This document shows, in pieces, positions 39,333 to 55,660 of a stretch of 64,000 bases of DNA. Made by a program: the position numbers and the translations under genes. Numbering within the stretch: the first letter of the stretch is position 1; every line of letters starts with the position of its first letter. The DNA is from Tolypeutes matacus. Taxonomy: Eukaryota; Chordata; Mammalia; Cingulata; Chlamyphoridae. The notes under the pieces are model-generated. The model did not search any database, had not been told where the DNA came from, and saw only the letters and a list, made by a program, of their open reading frames with translations. The stretch is from NCBI GenBank assembly GCA_026826555.1, contig JAKSZT010053883.1:24592355-24656354 (forward strand). Direction: 5' to 3'.

Positions 39333-40195
39333 CACACTGTACTCTTTAACTCATATTTGTATAAAGCTGTATTCATAAATGATGTGGACCAGAATTCCTT
39401 CTTATATGTCTGCAGGTCTCTTCTGAACTGATAGCTACTCAGTTTGCCTTTTTTATTGAGGTCATCAGGAAAATCACGTCATCTCTGAACCTGGACTAAA
39501 GGATCCAAATATGAGAAATCCTTGCCGAATAGGAAGGTGGCAAAACTTAAGGAAGAGGTAAGTTCTTTAGCAGCTGTTTCTCTGGGCAGGGACAGAGGGA
39601 AAGAAACAGAAAGGCAAACCGAGAAAATAAGATGGATGGGTGATGTCATCCTAATTATGCTTTTTCTTAGGACCAGGCTCCCTTTTACTGAAGCCCACTC
39701 AAACAGTCAAACGGAAAGGTATAACCTACTGGAAATTGTTTCCGATAATAGCTTATTCTCTCTCACCTCTACAGACTCTTGCTTCTACAGAATGAAACAA
39801 CAAGGAAAAGTGGGGGAGTTGTCTTACTTATTGCTAAGAAGGAAACTTACAACTGAATAACTTCTCTTTGAAATAAAAAGATTCTTTATAATGCTTAAAA
39901 TAGCAGAAGTGCATGGATATCTTTGTATTAATGCTTCTATTTGTTTCTTAAATTATAAACTTTTGTGCAAACATCAGGCATTTTAAGCATGTGATCCAGA
40001 CTACTGAAGACCCTTTTCAACCACCTATATATCTGGTGACTCTCATTGTCCATGTCCCCCTGAAATAAATAATAGGAAGGACACTAAAAGGCATAAATTA
40101 TTTTATGACAATTTGTTTTAGCATATACCTGTCTGAGGCACGGAATTTAAGGCATGAAGCTTTCAGTTACCTTAAATGCCAAAGCCATGTCCTCA

Positions 40196-40471
<276 letters not shown>

Positions 40472-41379
40472 TTACAGAACAGGAGAACTCAAGACCCATT
40501 CTTAAAAAACTTCATTTTAGAGAGGAAATAGCATCCCACACATGAACGTATATCATTTTCCATGATGAGCTGTGGAGATTCCCTACATTCTTGAGTAATC
40601 CCCACTCCAACCTGAAACCCTCCCCCAAAAGTCAGGGTATCCAGATGAGTCGGTTTTATATAGGGAAGACCCAACACCCAAAGCTTTCTTTAAATAAATG
40701 GTTTCTAAATAGAAGTTTGAAAAATTACTAAAGTTTTTCAGGCTAAGGATTAGATATAAGGAGCAGAATAAAAGAGATGCTTTGACATGAGAGGTTTTCA
40801 AGTTCTTCATCAGGAATGGGCAACTCTTAACAATATCTATAGGGACAGAGCCTGAAGTGACAGCAGCAGCCACATTCATGCCACTGATATTGCTGTTTTG
40901 ACTGTGACAAGCAAATATAACTTGTTAATCCCTAGAGAAATGAAACAGAGATATGACTAAAAAGTTTATCAAGATGGAAAGCAGTGCAATGAATTGTAAT
41001 GAGTATATATTTTCAATCATCTTGTTTTTATTATGGTACTTCTTTAAAAACAACTTTTGATTGCACCAAAAAGGATGTGAAATATATATATATATATATT
41101 TAAACACAAAAAAGCAAAGTAGATAAGGAATACCACATAAACCATTAACAGCTTACATGACTATCAATTCAAGATCCATAAGAAAAGTCACCCAACATCA
41201 ACTGCCAACGAACTTCCTCCTGAGTTTTAATGACTGTCTGGTTTGGAGTTTAATGACAGCTAGCAAAAGATAGTCTACCTGGCTTTCTCCACAGAATTTT
41301 ATGGCTCACCTCCAAAGGTCTGAGCCTCAATGAAAGTAATGGAACTAAAAGGAAATAGCTCAATGTAAAAATCTGAAAA

Positions 41380-41640
41380 ACATTTACTACTAAGCATTTG
41401 TCCTAAGCCAGGTCCTATGCTAGAAATTTTTCAAATACTTGTTCTCTTGAATTCTCACTGGCATTATGGAACAGGAGTTTTTAATTCCCGTTTACGAAAT
41501 AGGAATTTAAGATCCAGAGAGACACAGTGCTTGTCCAAAGACACAAAATCAAAATCATTAAGGCCAGAATTCATCATAGGGCTCAGAACTCCAGGGTCAG
41601 AGCCCTTGCCACTATACCAGACTCATTTTCAGACTCATAC
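41380..41640 (-). repeat. MIR
   Basis: AGCCAGGTCCTATGCTAGAA, AATTTAAGATCCAGAGAGAC and GCCCTTGCCACTATACCAGA. Confidence 0.8.
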
Positions 41641-42377
41641 ACTTTAAGTTTTCTTGTTTTAAGGGACATTGTTGTTCTTGTTATTTCTTAGTCCAAATAG
41701 AGAAAAAAAAAATTTTTTTAAGGAAAGGATCAGAGGAGGTTTATATGAAAAGAGAACAGCAGCCATATGACTGCTCTTTATTCCATTTCAGAAACAAAGT
41801 TTGGGAAGAAATAGTTAGAGGTAGAATATAATTAGCGCGGTCAGCAGATACTTTGAGAGTGTGAGAATAGCAAGGAACATGCTTAAGGAAAAGGAATGGT
41901 ATGAACACACAGTAGATAATCCACAGACAAACAGAAGAAAACTGGCCCCATGTAAATGATGGGGCCAGCCAGCCTTGAATTCTGCCCTACCTCTACACTT
42001 TCAGTTACATGAATCAATCAATGCACTTATTATTTAAGTCATTATTAGTTGGATTTTTCTGTTACTGTGGTGAAAAGCCTACTGAGGAGTTCATAATACA
42101 AAGGGCTGGATTGAGTAACAGTTAATATGACTGCAATAAGGTTTATGTATATGTCTCAAGTTTTGATTTTGGGCTCTAGTCTTCTTGAATACCAGAACAG
42201 GTACAGACACAGGTGGGCATGCACAAATAAATAAATACACAGTTTTTATTATCCAGAAAGGAAGAAATAAACCATTTTCTGAAAGGAAAAAGTTTTCCTT
42301 AGATACTCAATTATAAATGGCAAACTCACAGCTCACAGACATATTTTCTTTGGGCCAAACACTATTTCTTTAAAAAA

Positions 42378-42589
42378 TAAGGGAAGTGGATGTGGCTCAA
42401 GCAGTTGAGCACCTGCTTTCCACATTGGAGGTCTGGTTTCGGTTCCTGGTGCCTCCTGAAAAAAACAAAAACAAACAACAAGCAAAACAAATGAAAAAAA
42501 CCAACTCAGGAAAGCCAACGGGGCTCAGTGGTTGAGTGCCAGCTTCCCCCATCAAGGTTCCCAGGTTCAATCCTCGGCCCCAGGTACCT

Positions 42590-42621
<32 letters not shown>

Positions 42622-42640
42622 AAACAAACAAACAAAAAAA
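42378..42640 (+). mobile_element. Pair of tRNA-like SINE heads
   Basis: First head at about 42381-42458, second at about 42506-42588, joined by an AACAAAC-type linker and followed by a poly-A/AAAC tail. Confidence 0.85.
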
Positions 42641-43554
42641 ACCAATGTTTAAAAGGAGATTTATGCTTTCTGGCACATGGTAGACCATTAGTTCATATTT
42701 CTTGAGTGAATCTCCTTTAGATGGGGAATATGCAGAAATATGTGTTCCAGTTCACTGCAATCCACACACCTACATGTACTTGCTCCCAAACCACTTTGCT
42801 CCTGGAGGTGGCTCCTGCAGGTAATGTGCAAACCCTGCTTTAAAAGAAACATTCTCATGAGGCTTCAAAGGGGGGGCCACTGTGATTTCACAAAGTTTTC
42901 TGCAGTATTTTGACAGTGCTGTATTTCATAGGGCTGCGTCCTATGCCAACCCCCTACAGAAATTAAGGGCTTAAATATTTCATTTAAATCGACAAATTGT
43001 TAAAGCCTATAAAAAGGTTTTCTGCCAGTATCCACCTAGAATTCCATCCCCTTGCTACATGAAAGTTTTTATTTAGTCGCTTTTTGTACTCAGGGAACTA
43101 ATTGGTGCCTAATGGGTCTTCCCATCTTTAAAGAAAACTCCCCAAGGTGACTAACACCTGGTTCTGTATCTAATATAGGCAGAGACAATACTGTTTACCA
43201 AAAGGTGCTTAAAATAAGTTCTACCAATACATTTAACACCAAACCAAGGAAGCCTTAAATTTAAATAAGCCTATGAATGACTGACTTTAGTTCATAATAC
43301 TGTGTGGCCAAAGATAATCTTCACATTATTAAATAGGTGGTAAATCTCTTTTTGAAAACCTGGTGAACAAGCACAAAACATGCATTTCTATTTAGAATAG
43401 GAGATACCTAAAGACACACACATGACTAGCAAACATCTAAAATTAGTACAGGTTACTGACCACTAAGTTAGAAACATCTACTTCAGTTCAGGCAGGGGAT
43501 AAGAAAAGGCATTTTTTCTTTCAGGTTTGATTTCCTTAAAAGACTAAAGAAAAA

Positions 43555-44285
43555 ATAAAAACAAATGAAAAAATGCTCAACATCACTAGCAATTAAGGAA
43601 ATGCAAATCAAAACTGCAATGAGATATCATTTCACACCTATCAGAACAGCCACTAGTAAAAAGACAGAGAACTACAAGTATTGGAGAGATGTGGAGAGAT
43701 AAGAACACTTATTCACACTTAGCGGAAATGTACCATTCTTGGTACAGTCACTGTGAAGAACTGTTCGGCAGTTTCTAAAGAAGTTGAATATAGATCTGCT
43801 GTGTGACCCTGCAATACCACTACTGGGTATATACCCAAAAGAACTGAGAGCAGTGATACGAACAGACATCTGCACACCAATGTCCATATAGCAGCATTAT
43901 TCACGGTTGCCAAAAGATGTAAACAAACTAAAGTGTCCATCAACCAATGAAAGGATAAACAAACTGTGGTGTAGTCACATGATGGAATATTATGCAGCTA
44001 TGAGAAGAAATGAAGTCGTAAAGCATATGACAACATAGATGAACCTGGAGGACATTATGTTGAGTGAAGCAAGCAGACACAAAACGACAAATACTGTATG
44101 ATTGTGCTACTATGAGCTAAATAGATTGTGTAATCTCATGGAGTTACTAACTTGAATATGGGTCACTAGAAAACAGAATGAGTTTAGAGGATGGAAAGTT
44201 GAGGGTTAACTAGTGCAGAATTGGCAAAAAAGGTGTGCATTAATCTTTGGAAATGAATAGAAAAGGTGAAAGCACATCATAGTGA
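43555..44285 (+). mobile_element. L1 ORF2 C-terminus and 3' UTR fragment
   Basis: Includes GAGATATCATTTCACACCTA, ACCACTACTGGGTATATACC and GATGGAATATTATGCAGCTA, all standard late-ORF2 L1 sequence, followed by a tail like that at 37640-37850. Confidence 0.85.
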
Positions 44286-44648
44286 TGGTAGCAAAGTACT
44301 ACATATTGTATGATTCCATTTATATAAAATTTAAATATATGTCAATTTATAAAGATGAAATTAGTCATCATGTAGAGCTGGGGAAGTAATGCTAAGGGGT
44401 GTGGAGTTTGTTTTTTTGTTTGGTTTTTTTTTTTGGAGTGATAAACTTGTTCTAAAATTTTTTGTGGTGATGAATACACAACATTGTGATATGCTAAAAG
44501 CCACTGGTTATACATTTTTGATAGACTGTATTGATATGTGAATATATCGCAATAAAACTGATAAATAAGTAAATAAGCAAGAATAGTCGGAAATAGCAGC
44601 TATGTATAGCAGGGGAAACAGAGATTGAGAAGCGGAAATTTTTGTTTG

Positions 44649-44684
<36 letters not shown>

Positions 44685-44825
44685 GAGATAATGAAAATGC
44701 TCTAAAAATGACTGAAGTGGTAAATGCACACAAACTATGTGATTATGCCAAATACCACTGATAATATACTTTGGATAATTGTATGCTTTATTAATATGTA
44801 TCAATATTAGTTGTTTAAAAAAGAA
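44285..44825 (+). mobile_element. L1 3' ends, two consecutive tails
   Basis: One tail ends near 44560 (ATATCGCAATAAAACTG) and a second near 44815 (TTATTAATATGTATCAATA). A (TTA)n tract lies between them at 44650-44683. Confidence 0.75.
44650..44683. repeat. (TTA)n microsatellite
   Basis: Eleven or so TTA units between two L1 tails. Confidence 0.9.
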
Positions 44826-45582
44826 AAGACTTTAAATTGAAAGGACAGAATGGATCAATACTAAAAACATTAATACTAAGGAGAATTCTATCATTAGAAT
44901 AAAATTCACTGTTTACATTCTTTTGCCAGGATAGAATATGAACTTTTGAGCTCATTTCACTGAATTTCAAACCCAAGGGAATGTACAGCACAACACTTTT
45001 CTGCCAGGGCACAGAAAAAGCCTAGGGGTTGCCAACCATGCGCATAATAATAAATTGTTCCTGATAGCTCTAAGAGTTTGAAATGGCACAAATTGGGGAT
45101 TATGAAATAAGGAGTTCTGCAAGAGGCATTCCAGGAAATGGGGAGGAGGTGGGGGTAAGATGGGGAGATCTATGAATAGGAAGAACATGAAATCATTAAG
45201 GTAAGAATCAGACTTTTGAGACACACATGTGCATATTTCATACCCTTTTTTCTTTTTGAGATGGTAGGGGGAATTTACTAGAGGTGGAAGCTTTTAGGCT
45301 TAAGTGAGAGACCAATGGCTTCATCTCTACCTCACAAATGAGCCACAAATCAGGGTTATAGATCCAGTTAATAATGATGCTAATAATAAAATTAATAATT
45401 ATGAAAAAGATTTTAAACCAAGACATAATATATACTTAAGCCAACAAAATAAATACTTGTAATATATACATATCTTGCAGTCACAAAAAATTTTTATTTG
45501 AATTACCAGGCATGTACATGCACGTGTGTGTATATATGTGCTGAGAGATTGAGAGAGGGTAAAGAGGGAGACTTCACTTTTT

Positions 45583-45767
45583 TATTTTTTATTTTTAAAG
45601 ATTTTATTTATTTATTCATTTATCCCCCCCTTGCTGCTTGTGCTCGCTGGGTCAGCCAACCACGCCGAGTGGGCGGGCTTGCCCTCACCAGGAGGCCCCG
45701 GGAACCGAACCTGGGGCCTCCCACATGGTAAACGGGAGCCCCACTGATTGAGCCACAGCCGCTTCCC
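45583..45767 (-). mobile_element. DAS-type tRNA-Ala SINE, full length
   Basis: Same structure as the 39148 copy. The 15-bp target duplication GAGACTTCACTTTTT sits at 45568-45582 and 45768-45782. The empty site lies at the 5' edge of an L1 ORF2 fragment. Confidence 0.92.
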
Positions 45768-45782
45768 GAGACTTCACTTTTT

Positions 45783-47205
45783 AAAAAATTACTAACAACT
45801 TTATGCCAACAAATTCAACAGCTTAAATGAAGTGGACAAATTCTAAGTACTAAATTACCAAAACTGATTCAAGAAGAAATAGAAAACCTGAATGACAAGT
45901 AAATAAGTTGAATTAGTAATGGAACAGCTTCCCAAAAAGAAAAGCCCAGGTTTAGACGGTTTCCCTAGTGAATGTTGTCAAACATTTAAAGAAGAAATAA
46001 TACCAACAGTTTGTGGATACAAACTATTCCAGAAAATGGAGAAGTATAGTAAGCCTCTCAACTGATTTCATGAGGCAAAACGAAAACCTAGATGGCATCA
46101 CAAGAAAGGAAAACTACAGGCCAATATCCTTTATGAATATAGACACAAAAATCCTCAACAAAAAGACTAACAAACTGAATCCAATAAATATTAACCACAT
46201 GGGATTTATCTCTGGGATGCAAGATTGAACTAACATCTAAAAATCAATTAATGTAATATATACCATAGTCACAGAATAAAGGACAAAACCACATGATCAT
46301 CTCAATAGACACAGAAAAAGCATCTGACAAAATCCAAAATCCATTCATGACAAAAACTCTTTAACAAACTTGGAATAGAAGGGAACTTACTCAACCTGAT
46401 AAAGGGTATCTACAAAAAACCTACATTAATCATACTTAAAGGTGATAGACTGAACAATTTATCCCTAAGATCCAGAACAAGGCAAGGATGTCTGCACTTA
46501 CCTATTTTATTTCACATAGTACTGGAGGTTTCGGTCATGCAATCAGGAAAGAAAAAGAAATAAAAGGTACCCTGATTGGAAAGGAAGAAGTAAAACTTTC
46601 TTTGCAGATGACATGATCCTATATATAGAAAATCCTGAGTCCACCAAAAACTATTAGATCTAATAATTTTATTAATAGTTATTAACAAAACTAATTTAAA
46701 TAGTACTACAAGGTCACAAGATACAAGGTCAATATACAAAAATCAGCTGTATTTCTATATACAAGCAATGAACAATTCAAAACTAAAATTCTCTTCTATT
46801 TCACTCATAATTGCATCAATAAAACGACTTGGGAATAAATTTAACAAAACAAGTGTAAGGCTTGAACAATGAAAATTAGTAAACTTTTTTTTTGAAGAAA
46901 ATAGTGCTGACAACTGGATATCCACATACAGAAAGATGGACCCTCACCTAACACCATGTACAAAAACTAACTCAAAATGGATCATAGACTTAAATGTAAG
47001 AACTAAAACAAAACTTTATAACAAAACAGGAGAAAACAAAAAGCATGATTCATAAAAGAAAAAACTGATAAACTGAAAAACTGAAAAAAAATTTTGCTGG
47101 ACTCAATAAAATTTAAAACTTTCACACTTCAAAAGACACCATTTGAAAAATGAAAAGACAAGCAAAAGACTGGGAGAAAATATATGAACAGGTGAATGTG
47201 TGGTT
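45783..47205 (+). mobile_element. L1 ORF2 fragment with reverse transcriptase domain
   Basis: Frame-broken ORF2. It contains the YRPISFMNIDTKILNK block (about 46115-46160) and the catalytic FADDMILY motif (about 46602-46625), each in its own frame. It is dead by multiple stops and shifts. A SINE has inserted at its 5' side (45583-45767). Confidence 0.85.
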
Positions 47206-47479
47206 TAGTGAACTCTAGGGTGGGCTGTGGTTAAGAATGCAATGGTTGAAGTGTTCTTGCAAGATCTATGGCAAGGGGGCATCACTGGTGCAGGGTGTCC
47301 ATGGCAGGAGGATGGGTGGGGAGGGGTGCATCTGGAGCATGCCCCTGTGGAAAATCAATGTGTTTATGCTGTCATAGGGTGTTTTATGTGTGTGTGAGAC
47401 CCACACAATAATCAACAAAATATTAAAATCCCATCCTGGGAAGTCCTGCTAATTTTCTCAAATAGAGTGGCTAAAATCT

Positions 47480-47905
47480 CAGTAGTATATAGGCAGTGCC
47501 TAATAAAAGAAAGCAGACCAACATGACAACCCTTAGATATTAATGCTTGTACTTATGAACCTTATTCTCGTAAAAGTGAAACTTAGCCTGGAAACCTCCT
47601 TGTTACTCAAATGTGGCCTCTCTCTAAACCAAACACAACAAATAAACCCACTACCCCTCCCCCAATGTGAGACATGACTCCCAGGCAGCACTAACAAGTG
47701 CTAACCAGCTAGCATTTGGAAAAAGACTTTGACCTAAGGGGGGAAACACTAATCAATAGAGTTTTTATAGCTAAGAGATTTCGAAGTGAGTTGTTTAAAA
47801 GGTTAAGCTTATGCATGTCTCAGGCAGATCTCACTAAATGCCACAGTAAACAAAGCCTCAAACAGGGAGACAGGACATTTAAAAAACAAAGAATAAAATG
47901 GTGGA
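47480..47905 (+). mobile_element. Possible L1 5' region (xenarthran type)
   Basis: Contains GTGAGACATGACTCCCAGGC, a phrase I associate with xenarthran L1 5' UTRs, directly upstream of an ORF2 endonuclease fragment. ORF1 is not recognisable. Family assignment is tentative. Confidence 0.4.
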
Positions 47906-48990
47906 AGTAAATAATGCATTTATAGTCATATCATTGAATGTGAATGGATTAAACTCCCCAATCAAAAGATAAAGGCTGACAGAATAGATAAAAAAAAAAC
48001 ATGAGCCATCCATATGCTGCCTACAAGAGACTCACCTTAGACCCAGGGATACAACCTGCTGAATGTGAAAGGTAAGAAAGAGATACTCCACACAAACAGT
48101 AACCAAAAAAGAACAGGCGTAGCTATACTAATATCAGACAAAACAGACTTTAAATGCAAAATCATAAGAGCTACAGAAGGCCTTTATATATCAATAAAGA
48201 GGGGTGCAGCTCAGTGGTTGAGTGCCTGCTTCCCATGTATGAGGTCCTGGGCTCAATCCCCGGTACCTTCTTAGAAAAAAAAATGTGTTCTAGGGGAGCA
48301 GATTTAGGTCAGTGGTTGAATGCCTGCTTCCCTTCCCATGCACCTCCTAAAAAATAAAATAAAATAATAAAATAAAATATGACAAAATAAAAGGGACAAT
48401 CCACCAGGAAGAAATAACAAAACTGAAGGGAGAAATAGACATCTCTACAATAATAGCTGGAGATTTCAACAGACCACTCACATCATTAGAACAACTAGAC
48501 AGAAGATCAATAAAGAAACAGAGAACTTGAACCATATGATAAACGAGCTAGACCTAACAGACATATACAGAACACTGCATCCAAACTCAGAGGGTTATGT
48601 TTTCTCAAATGCCCATGGATCTTTCTCCAGGATAGACCACATGTTAGAGGTCACAAGGCAGGTCTCAAAAAATATAAAAAGATTGAAATTATACAAAGCA
48701 CCTTCTCAGATAGTAATGGAATGAAACTGGTTATCAATAATAGGTGGGAAAGATGTAAATTTGTAAATGTATGGAGGCTGAACAACACACTCCTCAATAA
48801 TGCAGTGGGTCAAAGAAGAAATTGTAAGTGAAATTAGTAAATATATTGAGTCAAATGAAAATGAGAACACAACATATCAAAACTTATGGGATACAGCAAA
48901 GGCAGTGCTGAGAGGGAAATTTATAGCCCTAAATGCCTATATTATAAAAGAAGAAAGAGCTAAAATCAAAGATGAAAGTAGTAAGTAGTA
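47906..48990 (+). mobile_element. L1 ORF2 endonuclease-domain fragment split by SINEs
   Basis: Begins with the N-V-N-G-L-N-S-P-I-K-R endonuclease start (about 47936-47970), continues with the QETHLRP-type block (about 48025) and the GDFNRPL-type block (about 48460). It is interrupted by SINE units at 48199-48360 and stops abruptly near 48990. Confidence 0.85.
48199..48380 (+). mobile_element. Pair of tRNA-like SINE heads inside L1 ORF2
   Basis: First head 48199-48275 is complete. The second, 48292-48350, lacks the B-box part. An AAAATA-rich tail follows and L1 sequence resumes after it. Confidence 0.82.
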
Positions 48991-49503
48991 TTTATAGTGT
49001 TAATTAGGTTAGTCCAATATATGTGCGGTCAAGAAGTGTTAAGTTTCCTGCACCAAGATGTCTTCAAGGTCTTCTTATGGACACTGTCATAAACCAAGTA
49101 CCACACCTCTATTTTCTCTAGGTTAAGACTAAGGCATGGAAGAACCCTTTTCTCAAGGTCACAGATTGAGTTGAGGTAAAGTTTTATGGGTCAAAAAATA
49201 AAGTTCCTTGGGAATGGCATTTAGCAATGGAAGTCCAATGGAAATGCAGACATTGCTTAAACAAGGTAAAGTTTTTATAGGGGGGGGAGATACGTTAAAA
49301 AAAAAAAAATTCAAATCAGACAGCAAAAGAGTTATCAAAACAAGAAACAACTCACACCTACAGTTATTTCCTACTCCACAGGGAAAACACAAATTAAGAA
49401 GAAAAGTATTTTGTTAAATTGCCAATATACTGAGAAAGAGGAGAGGCGTACAAATAATGTTTCCAGCTCCATTTTCTCAGACCAAGAGCCTTGGTATTTA
49501 GTT

Positions 49504-49712
49504 CAAGGGTTGACAAACTACAACCCGCAGGATAAATCTGGCCTGTCACCTATTTATGTAAATAGTTTTACTGGAACATAGCCATGCGTCTGTGACTGCT
49601 TTCACATTTCAAAAGCAGAGTTGAGTATTCACTATAGAGACCATCTGGCCCACAGAACCTAAAATATATACTATCTGGCTCTTCACACACAAAAAAGTTT
49701 GCAGATTTTATT
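49504..49712 (+). mobile_element. Non-autonomous hAT-like DNA transposon
   Basis: About 209 bp with imperfect terminal inverted repeats (AAGGGTTGACAAACT against AAGTTTGCAGATTT read in reverse). Internal phrases AACCCGCAGGATAAATCTGG and ATATATACTATCTGGCTCTT are those of a common mammalian MER element (possibly MER3; name uncertain). Confidence 0.65.
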
Positions 49713-50679
49713 GAATAGTCAGTATGATCTGACTCAGTTCAAATGTCTGAACTAAGGAAGTAAAAGTGACATTTCTGGATCTGATAATGCACCAGTGCAA
49801 AAGATATCCTAGACATGACATGTGAAAGGCTAAACAATGCTTTGGAGTTTTTTTTAAAAAGCGTGAATTCTAAATCTGTTTAAATCTGAGAAGACTTAGG
49901 CAAGAAATGTAAATTCTGAGACTCTTGTACCATGGAAATAGTAATACCTTCCAGAGCTGTTAGGTATAGCACCCAACACCATTAACACTTGTAGGTAATA
50001 ACATCTCAATAAATATTAGTTCCTTCTTTCCATCTACACAGACTGGAACTTTTCTCTTCCCCCCTCCTGATTTTGCATTAAATCCTAGTCTCTGAAATTC
50101 TGTTACCAGCAAACACTGTTGTGCAATGTATCCTATTCCCTTAACCATCCATTATAGACCTATTAATCAGGAATGTCCCTACAACGTTTCTCAAGTAAAG
50201 TTCATGTATTTAACCTAAAACAATGAGTTCTACAACTTTAGTTCCTACTGTGTGTAATTTCAGAATACACACATCTAAATCTATACACAAAGTTTTTACT
50301 TAAACTCACGCTTTAAAACTCAGAGATATTACTCTGAGCTCTAAAATATTGAGTTGTTGGAGCATATTTCCCTACCCTCTTCATGCTTTTCTTAATACAT
50401 ATACACATGCATATGCATATGCATATACATATAAATTTCCCAGTCTGTCTTTCTAAATGAAATACATTTCTGAGCCCATGAAGTCACTTTCAATCTTGGT
50501 GGTTAAAAAGAGAATCTATTTTAGGTCATACATGCAGATTTGCCCAGGTCAGTCATGATTTAGGCCTGGTCATCACAGAATAATTACTAATAGTATCTCC
50601 TTTCACTCTCAAAAGTGTCCTGGTTTGCACAATACATTATATGTTCACCCAAATTCTAGGCCTCAATTTTCCCCATTTA

Positions 50680-53786
<3,107 letters not shown>

Positions 53787-53839
53787 TTATTAAACAAATA
53801 AATGGCTCCTGGGTGCCAGCATATTGTAAATAATCACAA

Positions 53840-54045
53840 ACTCAGCTGGATTTATATCCTAGCTCCAAAACTTAAATAACTGCATGACCCTCTCTCTGGA
53901 CTTCCATTTCCACATCTGCAAAATAAGGATAATAACAGTACCTATCTGATAGAGTTCCTGTGACGATTAAGTTAAAAAGTGAATATGAAGCACTAGCATG
54001 ATGTCTGATATAGCCAGTGCTCAATAAGGAGTAGTTATCGTAGTT
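53840..54045 (+). repeat. MIR
   Basis: TTTATATCCTAGCTCCAAAA, GCAAAATAAGGATAATAACA and TAGCCAGTGCTCAATAAGG. Confidence 0.75.
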
Positions 54046-54910
54046 ACCATCTGCTAAGTGTTAGAAATGGAACTTAGCAGGGTAAGAAATACTGGTGCTC
54101 TTCGAAGGGCTGTACACAACAAGCAACACTGGCAATGTCAAAGCGTGTGGAAACTACCCAAGCTTATCACCAATAGTCATACACTGATACTTTTTATTGT
54201 TAATCTTTCCTTGAAAACACAACAATCACAGTACTTTTACTCCATATAATAATCTAAGAACAAATCCACAAGTTAGGAGGAAAAACCTAGATAGGCCTCA
54301 CCTTTTCAGTAACATATGGGATAGAATCTCCACATCCTAGTTTGAGCCACATGAGAAATTGCAGGTGGCTTCCTAACAAAACATAACTGCTTTGTAACTA
54401 ACGAATGATGCAAATTAGCTTACTGAATTCATAAATGAATCAATTAATTTGGCTATGTTCCATACCCAGTAAGGTTAAACTGAGCTTTCATAAGAACCTG
54501 TTTGAAAGGAAGAGCCTTGAAATAAATTCAATAAATTCAAGCCAATGCAAAGAACAGGACCAGGTGTTATTGAGCCAAGAATAACATGTTTATTAAATTG
54601 AGCTGCTATGTGTGGGGAGGGTTGTCTGTCTGTCTGTCTCAGACATAAGCAGCTAAAAACCACCTCTACTATTATAAAAGAGAAACCCTAGAAATATAAG
54701 GGCTGATCCTATCTAAAGGCGCCAGGAATTTGTTCCTAACCACGCTGTTCAAAACCCTGAGCATAAAGACTAAGTCTTGGAATGATACTAAGTAGCCTGA
54801 TCACTCTTTCTGTCCCTAAGCCTGAGGGAGAAAGCAGATCATCACCAAAGGAAAGACAGCATATTCCAAGTGGTGTGGACATTCACATATCTCAAACATG
54901 TGCAACTTAA

Positions 54911-55236
<326 letters not shown>

Positions 55237-55339
55237 CTAGGAACAGCAAACAATAATAAATCAACTACTTTCTTCTCACTAGAAATATATGAGACCCATC
55301 ATGTTCAATTTGATTCAGCATTTAAAAATTAATAGTTTA

Positions 55340-55525
55340 TGGGAAGCGGCTGTGGCTCAATCAGTAGGGCTCCCGTTTACCATATGGGAGGCCCTGGGTT
55401 TGGTTCCCGGGGCCTCCTGGTGAAGGCAAGCCCGCCCGCACGGCATGGTTAGCTGACCCAGCGAGCACAAGCAGCAAGGGGGGGATAAATGAATAAATAA
55501 ATAAAATCTTTAAAAAAAAAAAAAA
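55340..55525 (+). mobile_element. DAS-type tRNA-Ala SINE, full length
   Basis: Head GGGAAGCGGCTGTGGCTCAA at 55341, then tRNA-unrelated body, (AATA)n and poly-A. The target duplication AAAAATTAATAGTTTA is at 55324-55339 and again ending at 55540. Confidence 0.92.
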
Positions 55526-55544
55526 AAAATTAATAGTTTAGATC

Positions 55545-55660
55545 ATATAGTATGTGAATATATCTCAATAAAACTGCAGAATAAATAAATAAATAAATGT
55601 GCAGCCAGTAATAACAGTTATGTACAGCAGGGGAAACATAGATTGAGAAGTGAAGAAAAG
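55545..55660 (+). mobile_element. L1 3'-end fragment
   Basis: Matches the 44520-44635 tail (ATATATCTCAATAAAACTG, then CAGCAGGGGAAACATAGATT). Lies immediately after the SINE at 55340-55525. Confidence 0.65.

Noticed and set aside
43672..43943. Minus frames of 71-74 codons
   Set aside because: Antisense of an L1 3' end.
46115..46630. Active L1 reverse transcriptase
   Set aside because: The YRPIS and FADD motifs are in separate frames with stops and shifts between them.
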